From: CAZFBR01 sp035353495 [NCBI: uncultured bacterium]
Lineage (GTDB): Bacteria > DAOPZR01
Direction: 5' to 3'
Length of the DNA stretch: 13,862 nucleotides
Assembly: GCA_964517215.1 (NCBI GenBank)
Contig: CAZFBR010000077.1
Coordinates: forward strand, 1-13,862
The notes below the pieces were generated by a model. That model ran no database searches and had not been told where the DNA came from. It saw only the letters and a list, made by a program, of their open reading frames with translations. The position numbers were made by a program, and so were the translations under genes. Numbering within the stretch: position 1 is the stretch's first letter; every line of letters begins with the position of its first letter. Positions 1 through 7,798 of this stretch are shown here, one piece after another.

Positions 1-1
1 T

Positions 2-547
2 GAGGTCGGTGTGAAATACCGCGGCGACCTGTTTTCGGCAACCATCGCGCCGTTCCTCATGCGTTATAAGGATAAGATCGATTTCGACCGCAGCAAGGGA
101 AATCCGCTGACGTATTACAATACCGGGTACTGGCGCAGCCGGGGGATCGACTGGGAACTGGCGCTGACGCCGCATGAATACTGGACGATCGGCATGAATG
201 GCTGCTACGCCGAACCCGAGGCGGGCAATGCGCAAAACCAGCTCGTGCAGACGGGCGCGGGCTGGCAGCTGGTTTTGGCGGTAAGTTTCGATAACGGCGC
301 GGTCAACGCCCGGGTCGGAGTGACGATGCTCATGGACCGGCAAAACGCGCTGAACGATTTTGTTTCCACCGATGTGATGGTGGGGATCGCCCTGCCGGGC
401 GGCACGGGTGAATTCACCGTTGCGGTGACGAATCTGCTCGATCGCGACAATGCGGTGTCGGGAGAAATCTCGCCGGCCAGCACCAGCCGCTACGAATATT
501 TTGAGCTGGGGCGGACCTTTCGCGCCGGCCTGCGGTTCGATTTCTGA
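2..547 (+). CDS. btuB: TonB-dependent outer-membrane receptor, C-terminal part (BtuB-like)
   Basis: The reading frame is open from the window edge, so only the last 181 residues are present. It consists of alternating aromatic and polar strands typical of a 22-strand TonB-dependent barrel. Examples are RYKDKIDF, YYNTGYWRSRGIDWEL and the closing RTFRAGLRFDF. The last residue is phenylalanine, as expected for a barrel-assembly (BAM) substrate. The plug domain and TonB box lie outside the window. Its stop overlaps the btuF start by one base (TGATG), and btuF, btuC, btuD and a TonB-like gene follow. That context makes a corrinoid receptor the best guess. The C-terminal barrel alone cannot separate a vitamin B12 receptor from a siderophore or haem receptor, so the substrate is inferred. 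Confidence 0.8.
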   Translation, partial: EVGVKYRGDLFSATIAPFLMRYKDKIDFDRSKGNPLTYYNTGYWRSRGIDWELALTPHEYWTIGMNGCYAEPEAGNAQNQLVQTGAGWQLVLAVSFDNGAVNARVGVTMLMDRQNALNDFVSTDVMVGIALPGGTGEFTVAVTNLLDRDNAVSGEISPASTSRYEYFELGRTFRAGLRFDF

Positions 548-1470
548 TGCGGTACCGGAGACCGGTTCTGGAGACAGCGCGCAGATTATTCCGCTGTTGG
601 CTGATCGCGGGCCTGCTGGCGGCCGGACTGGCGCTGGGGTGCGGACGGACGGAGCCGCCGGCGGTGACCTCACCGGCAGTGCCGGGTGAGCGGGACCCGC
701 AGCGGGTCATTTCGCTGGCGCCGTCGCTGACGGAGATGGTCTATGAACTGGGCGAGGATACGCGCCTCGTCGGGGTGACCGATTACTGCACCGCCTACCG
801 GGCGCGGGAAACGCATGCACGGGTGGGGACGCTGCTCAATCCCAATCTCGAACGAATCATCGAACTCAAACCCGATCTGATCCTTGCCCATGGCGGGACG
901 AATCGCGAGCGCACGCTGGCCCAGCTGCGCGACCTCGGGCTGCGGGTCGAACTGTTTGCCGAGGACACGGGCGTGGCGTCGATCGTGGACAAGTACCGGC
1001 GGGTGGCGGAGCTGCTGGGAGTGCCGGAACGGGCTGCGCTGCAGGTGCAGGTGCTGCAGGATACCCTGGCGGCGATTCGTACGGCGGTGGCGGCGCAGCC
1101 GCGCGTGCGCGTGCTGTGCCAGGTCGGAACGGATCCGCTGGTGGCGGTGGGCGCGGGTTCGTTCCTCAATGAGGTCATCGGGCTGGCGGGCGGTGAAAAC
1201 CTGACCGCGGCCGCAGCCAGCGCCTACCCGCGCTACAGTCGCGAGGCGGTGCTGACGCTGAACCCCGAGGTCATTGTCATGGTGGACATGGGCAATATGT
1301 CGGCGGCGGAAGCGCGACGCTGGCAGGCACTGGGCGTGGTGTCGGCGGCCAAAAGCGGGCGGCTGCACCTGCTCAAGGCGCAGGAATTGTGCATCCCGAC
1401 GCCGCGCCATCTGGCGGCCAGTGCGCGGCGATTGGCGGCATTATTTCACCCCGGAGTGGCATTGCCGTGA
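547..1470 (+). CDS. btuF: Corrinoid ABC transporter substrate-binding lipoprotein BtuF
   Basis: This 307-residue protein captures corrinoid and delivers it to BtuCD. A basic N-terminus (MRYRR) is followed by a hydrophobic segment ending at Cys32 (context LALGC). That is a plausible but non-ideal lipobox, so the mature protein should be lipid-anchored and face the periplasm. The two-lobed class III binding-protein fold shows in RVISLAPSLTEMVYELG near the mature start, then NLERIIELKPDLILA, and LAGGENL in the second lobe. These match the BtuF/FecB pattern. The start overlaps the receptor stop by one base, and the gene's stop overlaps the GTG of btuC. Assignment to B12 rather than haem or siderophore rests on the NLERI-KPDL region, which closely resembles enteric BtuF, and on the neighbouring cob genes. 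Confidence 0.87.
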   Translation: MRYRRPVLETARRLFRCWLIAGLLAAGLALGCGRTEPPAVTSPAVPGERDPQRVISLAPSLTEMVYELGEDTRLVGVTDYCTAYRARETHARVGTLLNPNLERIIELKPDLILAHGGTNRERTLAQLRDLGLRVELFAEDTGVASIVDKYRRVAELLGVPERAALQVQVLQDTLAAIRTAVAAQPRVRVLCQVGTDPLVAVGAGSFLNEVIGLAGGENLTAAAASAYPRYSREAVLTLNPEVIVMVDMGNMSAAEARRWQALGVVSAAKSGRLHLLKAQELCIPTPRHLAASARRLAALFHPGVALP

Positions 1471-2447
1471 AACAGCTGCTGCTTCCGCTGCTGGCGTTCA
1501 CCGCGGTGTTGCTGGCGTTGCTGGTGGGCGGGAGTATGCTCACGCCGGCCGGGCTGTGGCAGGCGCTGCTGGCAGGGCCGCAGGCCGGTACGGCGGAAGC
1601 GGCGATCGTCTGGCAGGTGCGGGTGCCGCGCGTGCTGACCGGGCTGCTGGTCGGGGCGGGTTTGGCGGTGGGCGGGGTGGTGTTTCAGGGCCTGCTGCGC
1701 AATCCCCTGGCGGAACCCTACACGCTGGGGGTGTCGGGCGGGGCGGTGCTGGGGGCGGCGCTGGTGATTATCGGCGGGCTGTCCGGCGCGGTGACGGTGC
1801 CGGTGGCGGCGTTCCTTGGCGCGCTGGCGGCGGCGTTCTGGGTCGATCGCCTGGCGCTGCGGCGCGGGTTCTCGTCCGCCATGCTGCTGCTGGCGGGGGT
1901 GATGCTCAATTTCCTGCTGTCGGCGGTGGTGCTGTTTATATTCGCCCTGGCGACCGCGCACGAACTGCATGGTGTCTTCCTCTGGCTGATGGGGGATCTG
2001 TCGTCAGTGACTCCGGCCCTGCTGGCGAGCGGGTCAGTGCTGATCGCGGGCGGTTTGCTCCTGACGCTGCGCCGGGCGCGGGAACTCGATTTGCTGACCC
2101 TGGGTGAGGAGAAGGCGCGCCAGCTCGGGGTGGACGCTGCGCGGGTGCGGCGCGAGCTGTTCCTGGCGGCCTCGCTGGTCACGGGGGCCTGCGTCGGGGT
2201 GGCGGGGATGATTGGTTTTGTCGGGCTGCTGATTCCCCACCTGCTGCGGCGCTGGTGCGGTCCGGGGCACCGGCGGCTGATCCCTGCTGCGGCGCTGGGC
2301 GGCGGCGCCTTCCTGACTTTGGCGGATGCGGTGGCGCGCGGGCTGACGGCGCCCACGGAGCTGCCCGTCGGGGTGATTACCGGGATGATCGGCGGCGGGT
2401 TCTTCCTGCTCTACCTCATGCGCGTGCGCGACTGGCGGCTGTTCTGA
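1467..2447 (+). CDS. btuC: Corrinoid ABC transporter permease BtuC (FecCD family)
   Basis: Inner-membrane permease of 326 residues, the usual FecCD/BtuC length, with about ten hydrophobic segments. Visible family motifs are FQGLLRNPLAEPYTLGVSGG near residues 72-91, the cytoplasmic loop LTLGEEKARQLGV, and GMIGFVGLLIPHLLRR, which precedes the helices gating the corrinoid path. I chose the GTG at 1467 because it forms a GTGA overlap with the btuF stop and is followed at once by a transmembrane helix (KQLLLPLLAFTAVLLALLVGG). An upstream in-frame extension to 1389 would lie inside btuF and lacks membrane character. It should pair as a homodimer with the BtuD encoded next, whose ATG overlaps its stop (TGATG). 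Confidence 0.9.
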   Translation: MKQLLLPLLAFTAVLLALLVGGSMLTPAGLWQALLAGPQAGTAEAAIVWQVRVPRVLTGLLVGAGLAVGGVVFQGLLRNPLAEPYTLGVSGGAVLGAALVIIGGLSGAVTVPVAAFLGALAAAFWVDRLALRRGFSSAMLLLAGVMLNFLLSAVVLFIFALATAHELHGVFLWLMGDLSSVTPALLASGSVLIAGGLLLTLRRARELDLLTLGEEKARQLGVDAARVRRELFLAASLVTGACVGVAGMIGFVGLLIPHLLRRWCGPGHRRLIPAAALGGGAFLTLADAVARGLTAPTELPVGVITGMIGGGFFLLYLMRVRDWRLF

Positions 2448-3241
2448 TGACCACGCTCGCGGCGTGCGGACTCTCCTGCGGCTATGATGCCGGCCTGGTA
2501 CTGCGCGAGATCACGCTGACCGTCGGTGCGGGCGAGATGCTCGGTGTGGTCGGCCCCAACGGCTGCGGCAAGACCACCCTGGTGCGCGCCCTGACCGGAC
2601 TGCTGCCGGCAGCCGCCGGCGCGGTAACCCTCGATGGTACGCCGCTTGCGCAACTGACCTGGCTGGCGCGGGCGAAGAAAGTGGCGGTATTGCCGCAGCA
2701 GTTTGACCTTGCCTTTCCGTTTACCGTGGCGGAACTGGTGGCGATGGGCCGCTACCCGCATCACGAGGCAGGCGATCAGGCGCAGGATCAGACGGCCATT
2801 GTCGCAGCGCTGGCGGTTACGGATACGACGAAATTGGCGGCGCGGCGGGTGACGGCGCTGTCGGGCGGCGAGGCGCAGCGGGTGCAGCTGGCGCAGGCGC
2901 TGGCCCAGCAGCCGGATATCCTGATCCTCGACGAGCCGACGGCGCATCTTGATATCAGCCACCAGGTCGATATCCTCGACCGGCTGCGCCTGCTGAACCG
3001 CGAGCGGGGCCTGGCGGTGATAATGATCCTGCATGACCTCAACCTGGCGGCGGATTACTGCGAACGGATTGTCATGCTGCATGACGGCCGGATGGCCGCC
3101 AGCGGGACGCCGGACGAGGTGCTGACCTACCAGCGGATTGAAGAGGTGTATCATACCGTGGTGCTGGTCAAGCCGCATCCGGTGACCGGTCGTCCGCATA
3201 TTTATCCTATCTCGCGGGCGGCCCTGGCGGAACAGGCATGA
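2447..3241 (+). CDS. btuD: Corrinoid ABC transporter ATPase BtuD
   Basis: Cytoplasmic ATPase of 264 residues that powers corrinoid import through BtuC. All nucleotide-binding elements are intact. Walker A is GPNGCGKTT at residues 36-44, followed by a Q-loop region (LPQQFDLAFPFTV). The signature is LSGGEAQRVQLAQAL, Walker B is ILILDEPTAHLD, and the H-loop histidine lies in MILHDLNLAADYC. The C-terminal EVYHTVVLVKPHPVTGRPHIYP is the usual ending for Fe3+/B12-type ATPases. The ATG at 2447 overlaps the btuC stop. The gene's own stop overlaps the next start (ATGA), consistent with translational coupling. Siderophore ATPases (FecE/FhuC) have the same motifs, so the B12 role comes from context. Confidence 0.9.
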   Translation: MTTLAACGLSCGYDAGLVLREITLTVGAGEMLGVVGPNGCGKTTLVRALTGLLPAAAGAVTLDGTPLAQLTWLARAKKVAVLPQQFDLAFPFTVAELVAMGRYPHHEAGDQAQDQTAIVAALAVTDTTKLAARRVTALSGGEAQRVQLAQALAQQPDILILDEPTAHLDISHQVDILDRLRLLNRERGLAVIMILHDLNLAADYCERIVMLHDGRMAASGTPDEVLTYQRIEEVYHTVVLVKPHPVTGRPHIYPISRAALAEQA

Positions 3242-4272
3242 AGATGCTGCTGCCGCAGGCGGGCATGCTGAGTGTCGTGCTGCACGGGATGGCGCTCCTG
3301 ACAGTGCCGGGGATCATGCTGGGCGCACCACGCCGGACTGCGGAGACGCCGGTGGCGGTGACCTTCGTCGGTGCCGGGGCCTGCCTGAGTGCAGCCGAAG
3401 TGGCGGCAGCACTGGACGGCGCCTGCCAGTTGGCGACGGTTGATGCGGTCATGGCGCCGGCGGGAATATCAGCAGCAGCAGAACAAGCCGGCGTTGCCGC
3501 GCCGCCGGTAGCGGCGGCGTCGGCGGCTGAACCGGAACCCATGCCGGCAGCCCCGGCCCATGAGCTGGTGCCGCATGATAATGCGCTGACCGGAGCAACC
3601 GTGTCGCCGCCGCTGCTGCCAGCTGTGCCGGCACCGGTGCGGCCGGTTCCGGCTGCACCGGTATTGGCTTCTTCGGCGGCCACGCCCGCACCCGCCACCG
3701 TGCCGTCATTCGTCACGCCGTTGGCGGCGGCATTCTCCGGGCCGGCACAATCGCACGCGACGCCGGCGGCGTCCGGAGTATCAGGCGCGGCAGTGCCGGC
3801 GGGAATAACGGGAGCGGGTCCGGCAATTGCAGCCGGAGCGGTCCCATCCTTCGGGCGGGGAGCAGCAGTGGCGTCGGTGGCGGGGCTGGGGGGAGGAACC
3901 GTTCCGGGGGTGGCGGCAGGTCAGGGGAATGGCACGGCAGCGGGTGCGGGCGGTACCACGCAGGGTACACCCATTACGGTGGCGGGTGATGGCACCGTGC
4001 TGCTGACGAATATGCGTTACCGGCTGACGCCGCCACCGGTGTACCCCCCGGTGGCGCGTCAGCGCGGGTACCAGGGGGTGACCCGTATCCGGGTGACGGT
4101 CGATGAGGCGGGGAGCGTGGCGGCGCTGGTCCTGGTGCAAAGTTCAGGGTATGTTATGCTCGATCGCGCGGCGTTGACGGCGGTGCAATCGTGGCAGTTC
4201 GTGCCGCTGCTCGTCGACGGTGTGGCGCGCCGGGCGGTGGGAATCGTGCCGGTGCGTTTTGCCTTGCAGTAG
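3238..4272 (+). CDS. tonB: TonB-like energy-transducing protein
   Basis: This 344-residue protein should transmit proton-motive force to the upstream receptor. One N-terminal membrane anchor (about residues 9-30, MLSVVLHGMALLTVPGIML) is followed by a low-complexity periplasmic span of about 220 residues. That span is rich in Ala, Pro, Gly and Val. The C-terminal TonB domain covers about residues 260-344: YRLTPPPVYPPVARQRGYQG, then VTVDEAGSVAALVLVQSSGY, LDRAALTAVQSWQFVP and the closing VPVRFAL. The linker lacks the Pro-Lys and Pro-Glu repeats of classical TonB and turns glycine-rich near residues 195-250. The ATG overlaps the btuD stop, so it looks like a TonB dedicated to this operon. No exbB or exbD lies in the window. 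It stops at TAG. Confidence 0.82.
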   Translation: MKMLLPQAGMLSVVLHGMALLTVPGIMLGAPRRTAETPVAVTFVGAGACLSAAEVAAALDGACQLATVDAVMAPAGISAAAEQAGVAAPPVAAASAAEPEPMPAAPAHELVPHDNALTGATVSPPLLPAVPAPVRPVPAAPVLASSAATPAPATVPSFVTPLAAAFSGPAQSHATPAASGVSGAAVPAGITGAGPAIAAGAVPSFGRGAAVASVAGLGGGTVPGVAAGQGNGTAAGAGGTTQGTPITVAGDGTVLLTNMRYRLTPPPVYPPVARQRGYQGVTRIRVTVDEAGSVAALVLVQSSGYVMLDRAALTAVQSWQFVPLLVDGVARRAVGIVPVRFALQ

Positions 4273-4365
4273 GACGGCGAATTACCCCGAACGGGTATTC
4301 GACCGGTGTCGTTGCGCAGTGCGCGGGTGAGATGCAGGGGACGGGCAGCCATCAGGAGGAAATGC

Positions 4366-5031
4366 ATGATACGAATTGGGACGGGCGGCGGCGGGGTGGC
4401 AATGGCGCTCGCGGCCCAGGCAGTTGATTATCTGCTGAGCAGCGAACCGAAGCATGAGTTTCAGATCGTTACGGTGACCATGGCGGACGAGCAGGGCGCA
4501 GCCCACAGCACGCCGGGCGGGGCGGCGGAACTGATCAGCGCCCTGCAGCAGCGCGAAATCGACCTGGCAGTGCTGCCGGGCGAGGCGGTGCCGCCGGCGC
4601 TGCCCGACGGGGTGAGCGTGGCGGCAGTTGCCGATCGCGTCACGCCGCATGACGTGCTGGTGACCCGCGCGGGCATGGCATTGGCTGACCTGCCGGCGGG
4701 AGCAGCCGCGGGGGCTGCGGACCGCGCGCGCGCCGTGCGGGTGCGCGCCCTGCGCCGCGATCTGATGCCGGTGGTCAGTCGCGGTGAATTGGCGGCGCAA
4801 TTGCAGACCCTGAAAAACGGCATCTGTGCGGCATTGCTGCTGGCTGCCGCCGATCTGGTGCGGCTCAACGTGCGCGAACCGTCGCTGACCATGCGGCCGG
4901 TTACCGAATTGCTGCCGGCGGCGGGGCAGGGGATGCTGGTGCTGCTGGCGCGCGCGGATGACGAAGAAAACCGGTCGGCGGCGGGCCGGCTGGACCTGAT
5001 GGAGTTCCGGCTGGCTTTGGCGGCGGAGTAG
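4366..5031 (+). CDS. Degenerate porphobilinogen-deaminase (HemC)-like protein, domains 1-2
   Basis: 221 residues from an ATG with a good ribosome-binding site (AGGAGG at 4354-4359) to a TAG. The HemC fold is recognisable: IGTGGGGVAMALAAQAV for IGTRxSxLAxxQ, GGAAELISALQQREIDLAV for GGKGLFTxELExALLxGEIDIAV, VSRGELAAQLQTLKNG for RGNxxTRLxKL, and LLPAAGQGMLVLLAR for the PxGQGALxxExR region. Residues essential in true HemC are missing. The Arg of IGTR is Gly7, and VHSLKD is VLPGEA (residues 69-74), which removes the catalytic Lys-Asp. The SSLRR substrate-binding stretch is shortened. It cannot be a normal hydroxymethylbilane synthase. It is either decaying or a tetrapyrrole-binding pseudoenzyme. 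It lies 93 bp after the tonB-like gene, so it may share the corrinoid-uptake transcript. The matching domain 3 follows in frame beyond the TAG. Confidence 0.6.
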   Translation: MIRIGTGGGGVAMALAAQAVDYLLSSEPKHEFQIVTVTMADEQGAAHSTPGGAAELISALQQREIDLAVLPGEAVPPALPDGVSVAAVADRVTPHDVLVTRAGMALADLPAGAAAGAADRARAVRVRALRRDLMPVVSRGELAAQLQTLKNGICAALLLAAADLVRLNVREPSLTMRPVTELLPAAGQGMLVLLARADDEENRSAAGRLDLMEFRLALAAE

Positions 5032-5241
5032 GAATGCCTGCGGCAGTTGGACGCGACGGCAACCACCGCCGGCGTGCTGGCGGAAGTTGACGGCGAACAG
5101 ATGACGATCAGCGGACTGGTGCTGGCTGATGGCGGCGCCGAATTGGCGCGCGACACCTGCACCGGCGCGCTGCAGGAGCATCTCCAACTGGCGCGCTGGC
5201 TGGCGGAGCGGTTGCGGCGCCGGCTATCGGCTGTCAGCTGA
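5032..5241 (+). pseudogene. HemC-like domain 3, separated by an in-frame TAG
   Basis: After the TAG at 5029-5031 the same frame stays open for 69 codons to TGA. The sequence ECLRQLDATATTAGVLAEVD aligns with the HemC segment AERxFLRxLxGGCxxPxGAxA. The later LVLADGGAELARD and LAERLRR match the end of domain 3. The cysteine that carries the dipyrromethane cofactor is not present; Ala or Thr occupies that place. Counting through the TAG, the total is about 291 residues, close to a full HemC. I see no ribosome-binding site or good start after the TAG, so domain 3 would be made only by readthrough. The TGA shares the palindrome TCAGCTGA (5234-5241) with the stop of the opposing gene. Confidence 0.5.
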
Positions 5242-5698
5242 GCTGCGGCAAAAGTTCGCGCAGTTTGGCTACGTGGGTGAGCGACTCGTTCTTGATGCTG
5301 TCGAGCTGCGCGCTGCCGTCCAGCTGGTCGGTGCGGAGGGCGTCGTAGAGTTTCGCATCGATGAGCGATTTCTCCGCGTCGGCCATGAACGTCACCGCAT
5401 AACGGCGATTGATGGTGCCGGCGGCCAGTTCGGCGGTTTTGGCGGCCATTTCCGTTACCAGCAGGTTCGGCACCTGCACGGTGAACGGCTGGACCTGCCA
5501 GCGTCCGGGATTGGCGGCAGCAGCGGCGGCGGCCTTGCCGATGATGATGGCGTGGCTTTCACAATCGACTTGCAGAATTTGCCACAGCCGCCGGTGCTCG
5601 GGCAGAAACTGCGCCGCGGCCTGATACAGCCGCAGCTGTGCGGTCTTGACCCGGCTGATGAGTTCGCCGATCGCGGCGGGTGTCAGCGGTGCGTCCAT
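5234..5698 (-). CDS. Rubrerythrin/ferritin-like four-helix protein of unknown function
   Basis: 154 residues, predicted almost wholly helical. The order of segments (LYQAAAQFLPEHRRLWQILQ, then a helix with CESHA, a QPFTVQVPNLL strand-like insert, AEKSLIDAKLYDAL, and NESLTHVAKLRELL) resembles small ferritin-like proteins annotated as rubrerythrin-related in anaerobes. The metal-binding ExxH spacing is disturbed. The first candidate reads DCESH and the last ESLTH, so a di-iron site is doubtful. The ATG at 5698 was preferred over an upstream TTG because GGGAGG sits at the right distance before it. It starts 13 bases after the cbiB stop and is probably the third gene of the cobC-cbiB operon. Its role there is unknown. 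The family assignment is by pattern only. Confidence 0.5.
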   Translation of the reverse strand: MDAPLTPAAIGELISRVKTAQLRLYQAAAQFLPEHRRLWQILQVDCESHAIIIGKAAAAAAANPGRWQVQPFTVQVPNLLVTEMAAKTAELAAGTINRRYAVTFMADAEKSLIDAKLYDALRTDQLDGSAQLDSIKNESLTHVAKLRELLPQLS

Positions 5699-5711
5699 GA
5701 GCAACCCCTCC

Positions 5712-6716
5712 CTACCCCTGCAGCCACAATGTCACAAAGAACGGCAGCGTCAGCAGCGCGCAAAAGAAGAGGACGGCGCCGATGACGAGCTGATTGATGC
5801 GGATGATATCGTCGGCCATCAGCGACCGGGTGGCGTCGCCGAAGTTCGGGTAACTGTAGGGCTGGCCGTCATAGTAACTGGTGCCGCCCAGCTGCACTCC
5901 CAGTGCGCCGGCAGCAGTCGCTTCCGGCCAGCCCGCGTTCGGGCTGGGATGGAAGGCGGCGTCGCGCCAGGCGATCCCCAGCGCCTGTGCCGGCGTCTGG
6001 AAGTATGTGCCGCGCGGGCGCAGCAGCGTCGCCGCGGCCAGCAGCAGCGCGGTGAGCCGGGCGGGGAGAAAATTGGCAATATCATCGAGCCACGCCGCGC
6101 CCCAGCCGAAATAGAGGTAGCGCTCGTTCTTGTGGGCAATCATCGAATCGAGGGTATTGATGGCGCGATAGGCGACGGCCCCGACCGGACCGAGCAGGAC
6201 GGCGAAACAGAGCGGGGCGATGATCCCGTCGCAGGCGCTTTCCGCCACCGTTTCGAGGGTGGCGCGCACAATTCCCTTGCGGTCGAGCTGCCCGGTGTCA
6301 CGGCCGACGATGCGCGCGAGCTGCCGGCGCGCGCCGTCGAGATCATCGGCGCGCAGGCGGCGCAGCACGCCCAGCGATTCGCTGCGCAGGTCGCGGATGG
6401 AAAAGCTCGAATAGGTCAGGAAGACCGCCGCCAGAAACCCGGCCAGTTTGCCGGTCTGCCGGCAGAGATCGAGCAGCAGCCAGGCCAGTCCGGCGGATAT
6501 GGCGATTGTGGCGACGGCGGTGAGCAGCCCGGCAAAGCGCAGGTATCGGCGGTGCGGATGCCGTCCGCCCAGCCAGCGGAAACACCGTTCGAGCAGGGCG
6601 ATCTTGGCGCCGATCAGCCGCACGGGATGCAGCGGGTAATAGGGGTCACCCACCAGCAGGTCGATGAGTATCGCGAACATGACGACCAGCGTCAACTCCG
6701 ACCAGTAGGCCATCAT
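5712..6716 (-). CDS. cbiB: Adenosylcobinamide-phosphate synthase CbiB (CobD in the aerobic-pathway naming)
   Basis: Membrane protein of 334 residues that joins the aminopropanol(-phosphate) arm to adenosylcobyric acid. Family motifs are all present: DLLVGDPYYPLHPVRLIG near the N-terminus, YSSFSIRDLRSES, the VGRDTGQLD region, ETVAESACDGIIAPL, YRAINTLDSMIAHKNERYLYFG, and LDDIANFLPARLTALLL. The later FHPSPNAGWPEATAAGALGVQLGG with SYYDG is also typical. Several hydrophobic helices are evident, at about residues 8-25, 62-85 and 310-330. The start (ATGATG at 6716-6711) overlaps the cobC stop by four bases, indicating coupling. Length is slightly above the usual 315-320 residues. The gene stops at TAG. 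Confidence 0.93.
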   Translation of the reverse strand: MMAYWSELTLVVMFAILIDLLVGDPYYPLHPVRLIGAKIALLERCFRWLGGRHPHRRYLRFAGLLTAVATIAISAGLAWLLLDLCRQTGKLAGFLAAVFLTYSSFSIRDLRSESLGVLRRLRADDLDGARRQLARIVGRDTGQLDRKGIVRATLETVAESACDGIIAPLCFAVLLGPVGAVAYRAINTLDSMIAHKNERYLYFGWGAAWLDDIANFLPARLTALLLAAATLLRPRGTYFQTPAQALGIAWRDAAFHPSPNAGWPEATAAGALGVQLGGTSYYDGQPYSYPNFGDATRSLMADDIIRINQLVIGAVLFFCALLTLPFFVTLWLQG

Positions 6717-7798
6717 ATCGGCGGGTACTCCGTCAGCGCAGTGAGCAGCGCCTGATTGTCCTGCGGCGACCGGATGGCGGCGCGGAAGAAGCTGCCGTCG
6801 AGGCCGGGAAAATCGCGGCAGGAACGGATCAGCAGCTGCCGCCGGCCGAGGTAGTCGTAGAGGCGGCCGCTATCGCCGAATGCCGGGCGCAGCCGGGCAA
6901 GGACAAAATTGGCGGCCGGCGGATACACGGCAGCCAGGGCCGGCAGCGCTGCCAGGGCGCTGACGAAGGGCGCACGCGCCGCGCCGGCGGCGTGCCATGA
7001 TGCTTGCTGCCACTCGCGGTCCGCAAGCAAATGCAGGATGGCGGCCTCGGCAAGACAGTTGACATTCCAGGGCGGGAGCTGCGCGCGGAGCTGGGCGGCA
7101 ACCGCCGGGGTGGCAACGAGCGCGCCGACGCGCAAACCGGGGATGGCGAAAAACTTGGTCAGGGCGCGCAGGACGATCAGCCGTTCATCGCCGGCGGCTG
7201 CGGCAGCCAGCGAGGCGGCGGCGGGCGCGGCGGTAAAATCGATGAAGGCCTCGTCGAGCACCAGCGTGGCCCGGTGTGCGGCGCAGCAGGCGCGCAGCGC
7301 GGTGATGACTGGCGGCGGATAGAGGATGCCGGTTGGATTGACCGGATGCCCGAGGAAGACCATGGCGTTGGGCATCAGCAGCGGGGTGAGCTGCGCCGGG
7401 TCCAGGGTGAAACCATTGTCGGGATGGAGCGCCAGCGCCTGCACCGGGATGCCGGCCAGTCGTGCCGCCTGTGCGTATTCGGTGAAGGTCGGTTCGATGG
7501 TGACGACCTGCGCGGGGGCAAGCACCCGCAGCAGGGTATAGATCAGCTCGGCCGTGCCGTTGCCCAGCGCCAGCGCATCTGCCGGTACCTGCAGCCAGCC
7601 GGCCAATGCGGCGGTGAGCGCGCGGTAGCTGCTGTCGGGATAATGCCGGATTGACGGCAGCGCGGCGGTCAGGGCTGCCGCCAGTGAACAGGGAAAGGGG
7701 AGCGGATTGATGTTCGCGCTGAAATCGAGAAAGTCGTCGGGTGAACCGCCGAACTGCGCGGCCGCTTCATGGCGCCGGGCCCCGTGAAAGATCGTCAT
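6713..7798 (-). CDS. cobD: L-threonine-O-3-phosphate decarboxylase (CobD-type; often annotated cobC)
   Basis: PLP-dependent class I/II aminotransferase-fold enzyme of 361 residues. It makes (R)-1-amino-2-propanol phosphate for the nucleotide loop of cobalamin. The N-terminus HGARRHEAAAQFGGSPDDFLDFSANINPL is diagnostic for this subfamily. Other motifs are NGTAELIY, VFLGHPVNPTG, LDEAFIDF and the PLP-lysine stretch RALTKFFAIPGLRVG. I chose the ATG at 7798, which matches family N-termini; a TTG 12 codons upstream has no ribosome-binding site. The AGGAG that precedes it is 13 bases away, too far. The promoter TTGACG-N18-TACAAT would start transcription at the ATG itself, so a leaderless message is likely. 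It leads the operon into cbiB by an ATGA overlap. Confidence 0.92.
   Translation of the reverse strand: MTIFHGARRHEAAAQFGGSPDDFLDFSANINPLPFPCSLAAALTAALPSIRHYPDSSYRALTAALAGWLQVPADALALGNGTAELIYTLLRVLAPAQVVTIEPTFTEYAQAARLAGIPVQALALHPDNGFTLDPAQLTPLLMPNAMVFLGHPVNPTGILYPPPVITALRACCAAHRATLVLDEAFIDFTAAPAAASLAAAAAGDERLIVLRALTKFFAIPGLRVGALVATPAVAAQLRAQLPPWNVNCLAEAAILHLLADREWQQASWHAAGAARAPFVSALAALPALAAVYPPAANFVLARLRPAFGDSGRLYDYLGRRQLLIRSCRDFPGLDGSFFRAAIRSPQDNQALLTALTEYPPI

Noticed and set aside
4273-4365. Possible cobalamin riboswitch before the HemC-like gene (CAGGGGACGGGC resembles part of a B12 box)
   Set aside because: The interval is only 93 bases, the conserved core and the GCCACTG element are missing, and the box match is partial.
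5646-6755. Long plus-strand ORF opposite cbiB, and similar long antisense frames opposite cobD, thiD and btuF
   Set aside because: They are GC-rich mirror frames of well-supported genes, with low-complexity translations and no family motifs.
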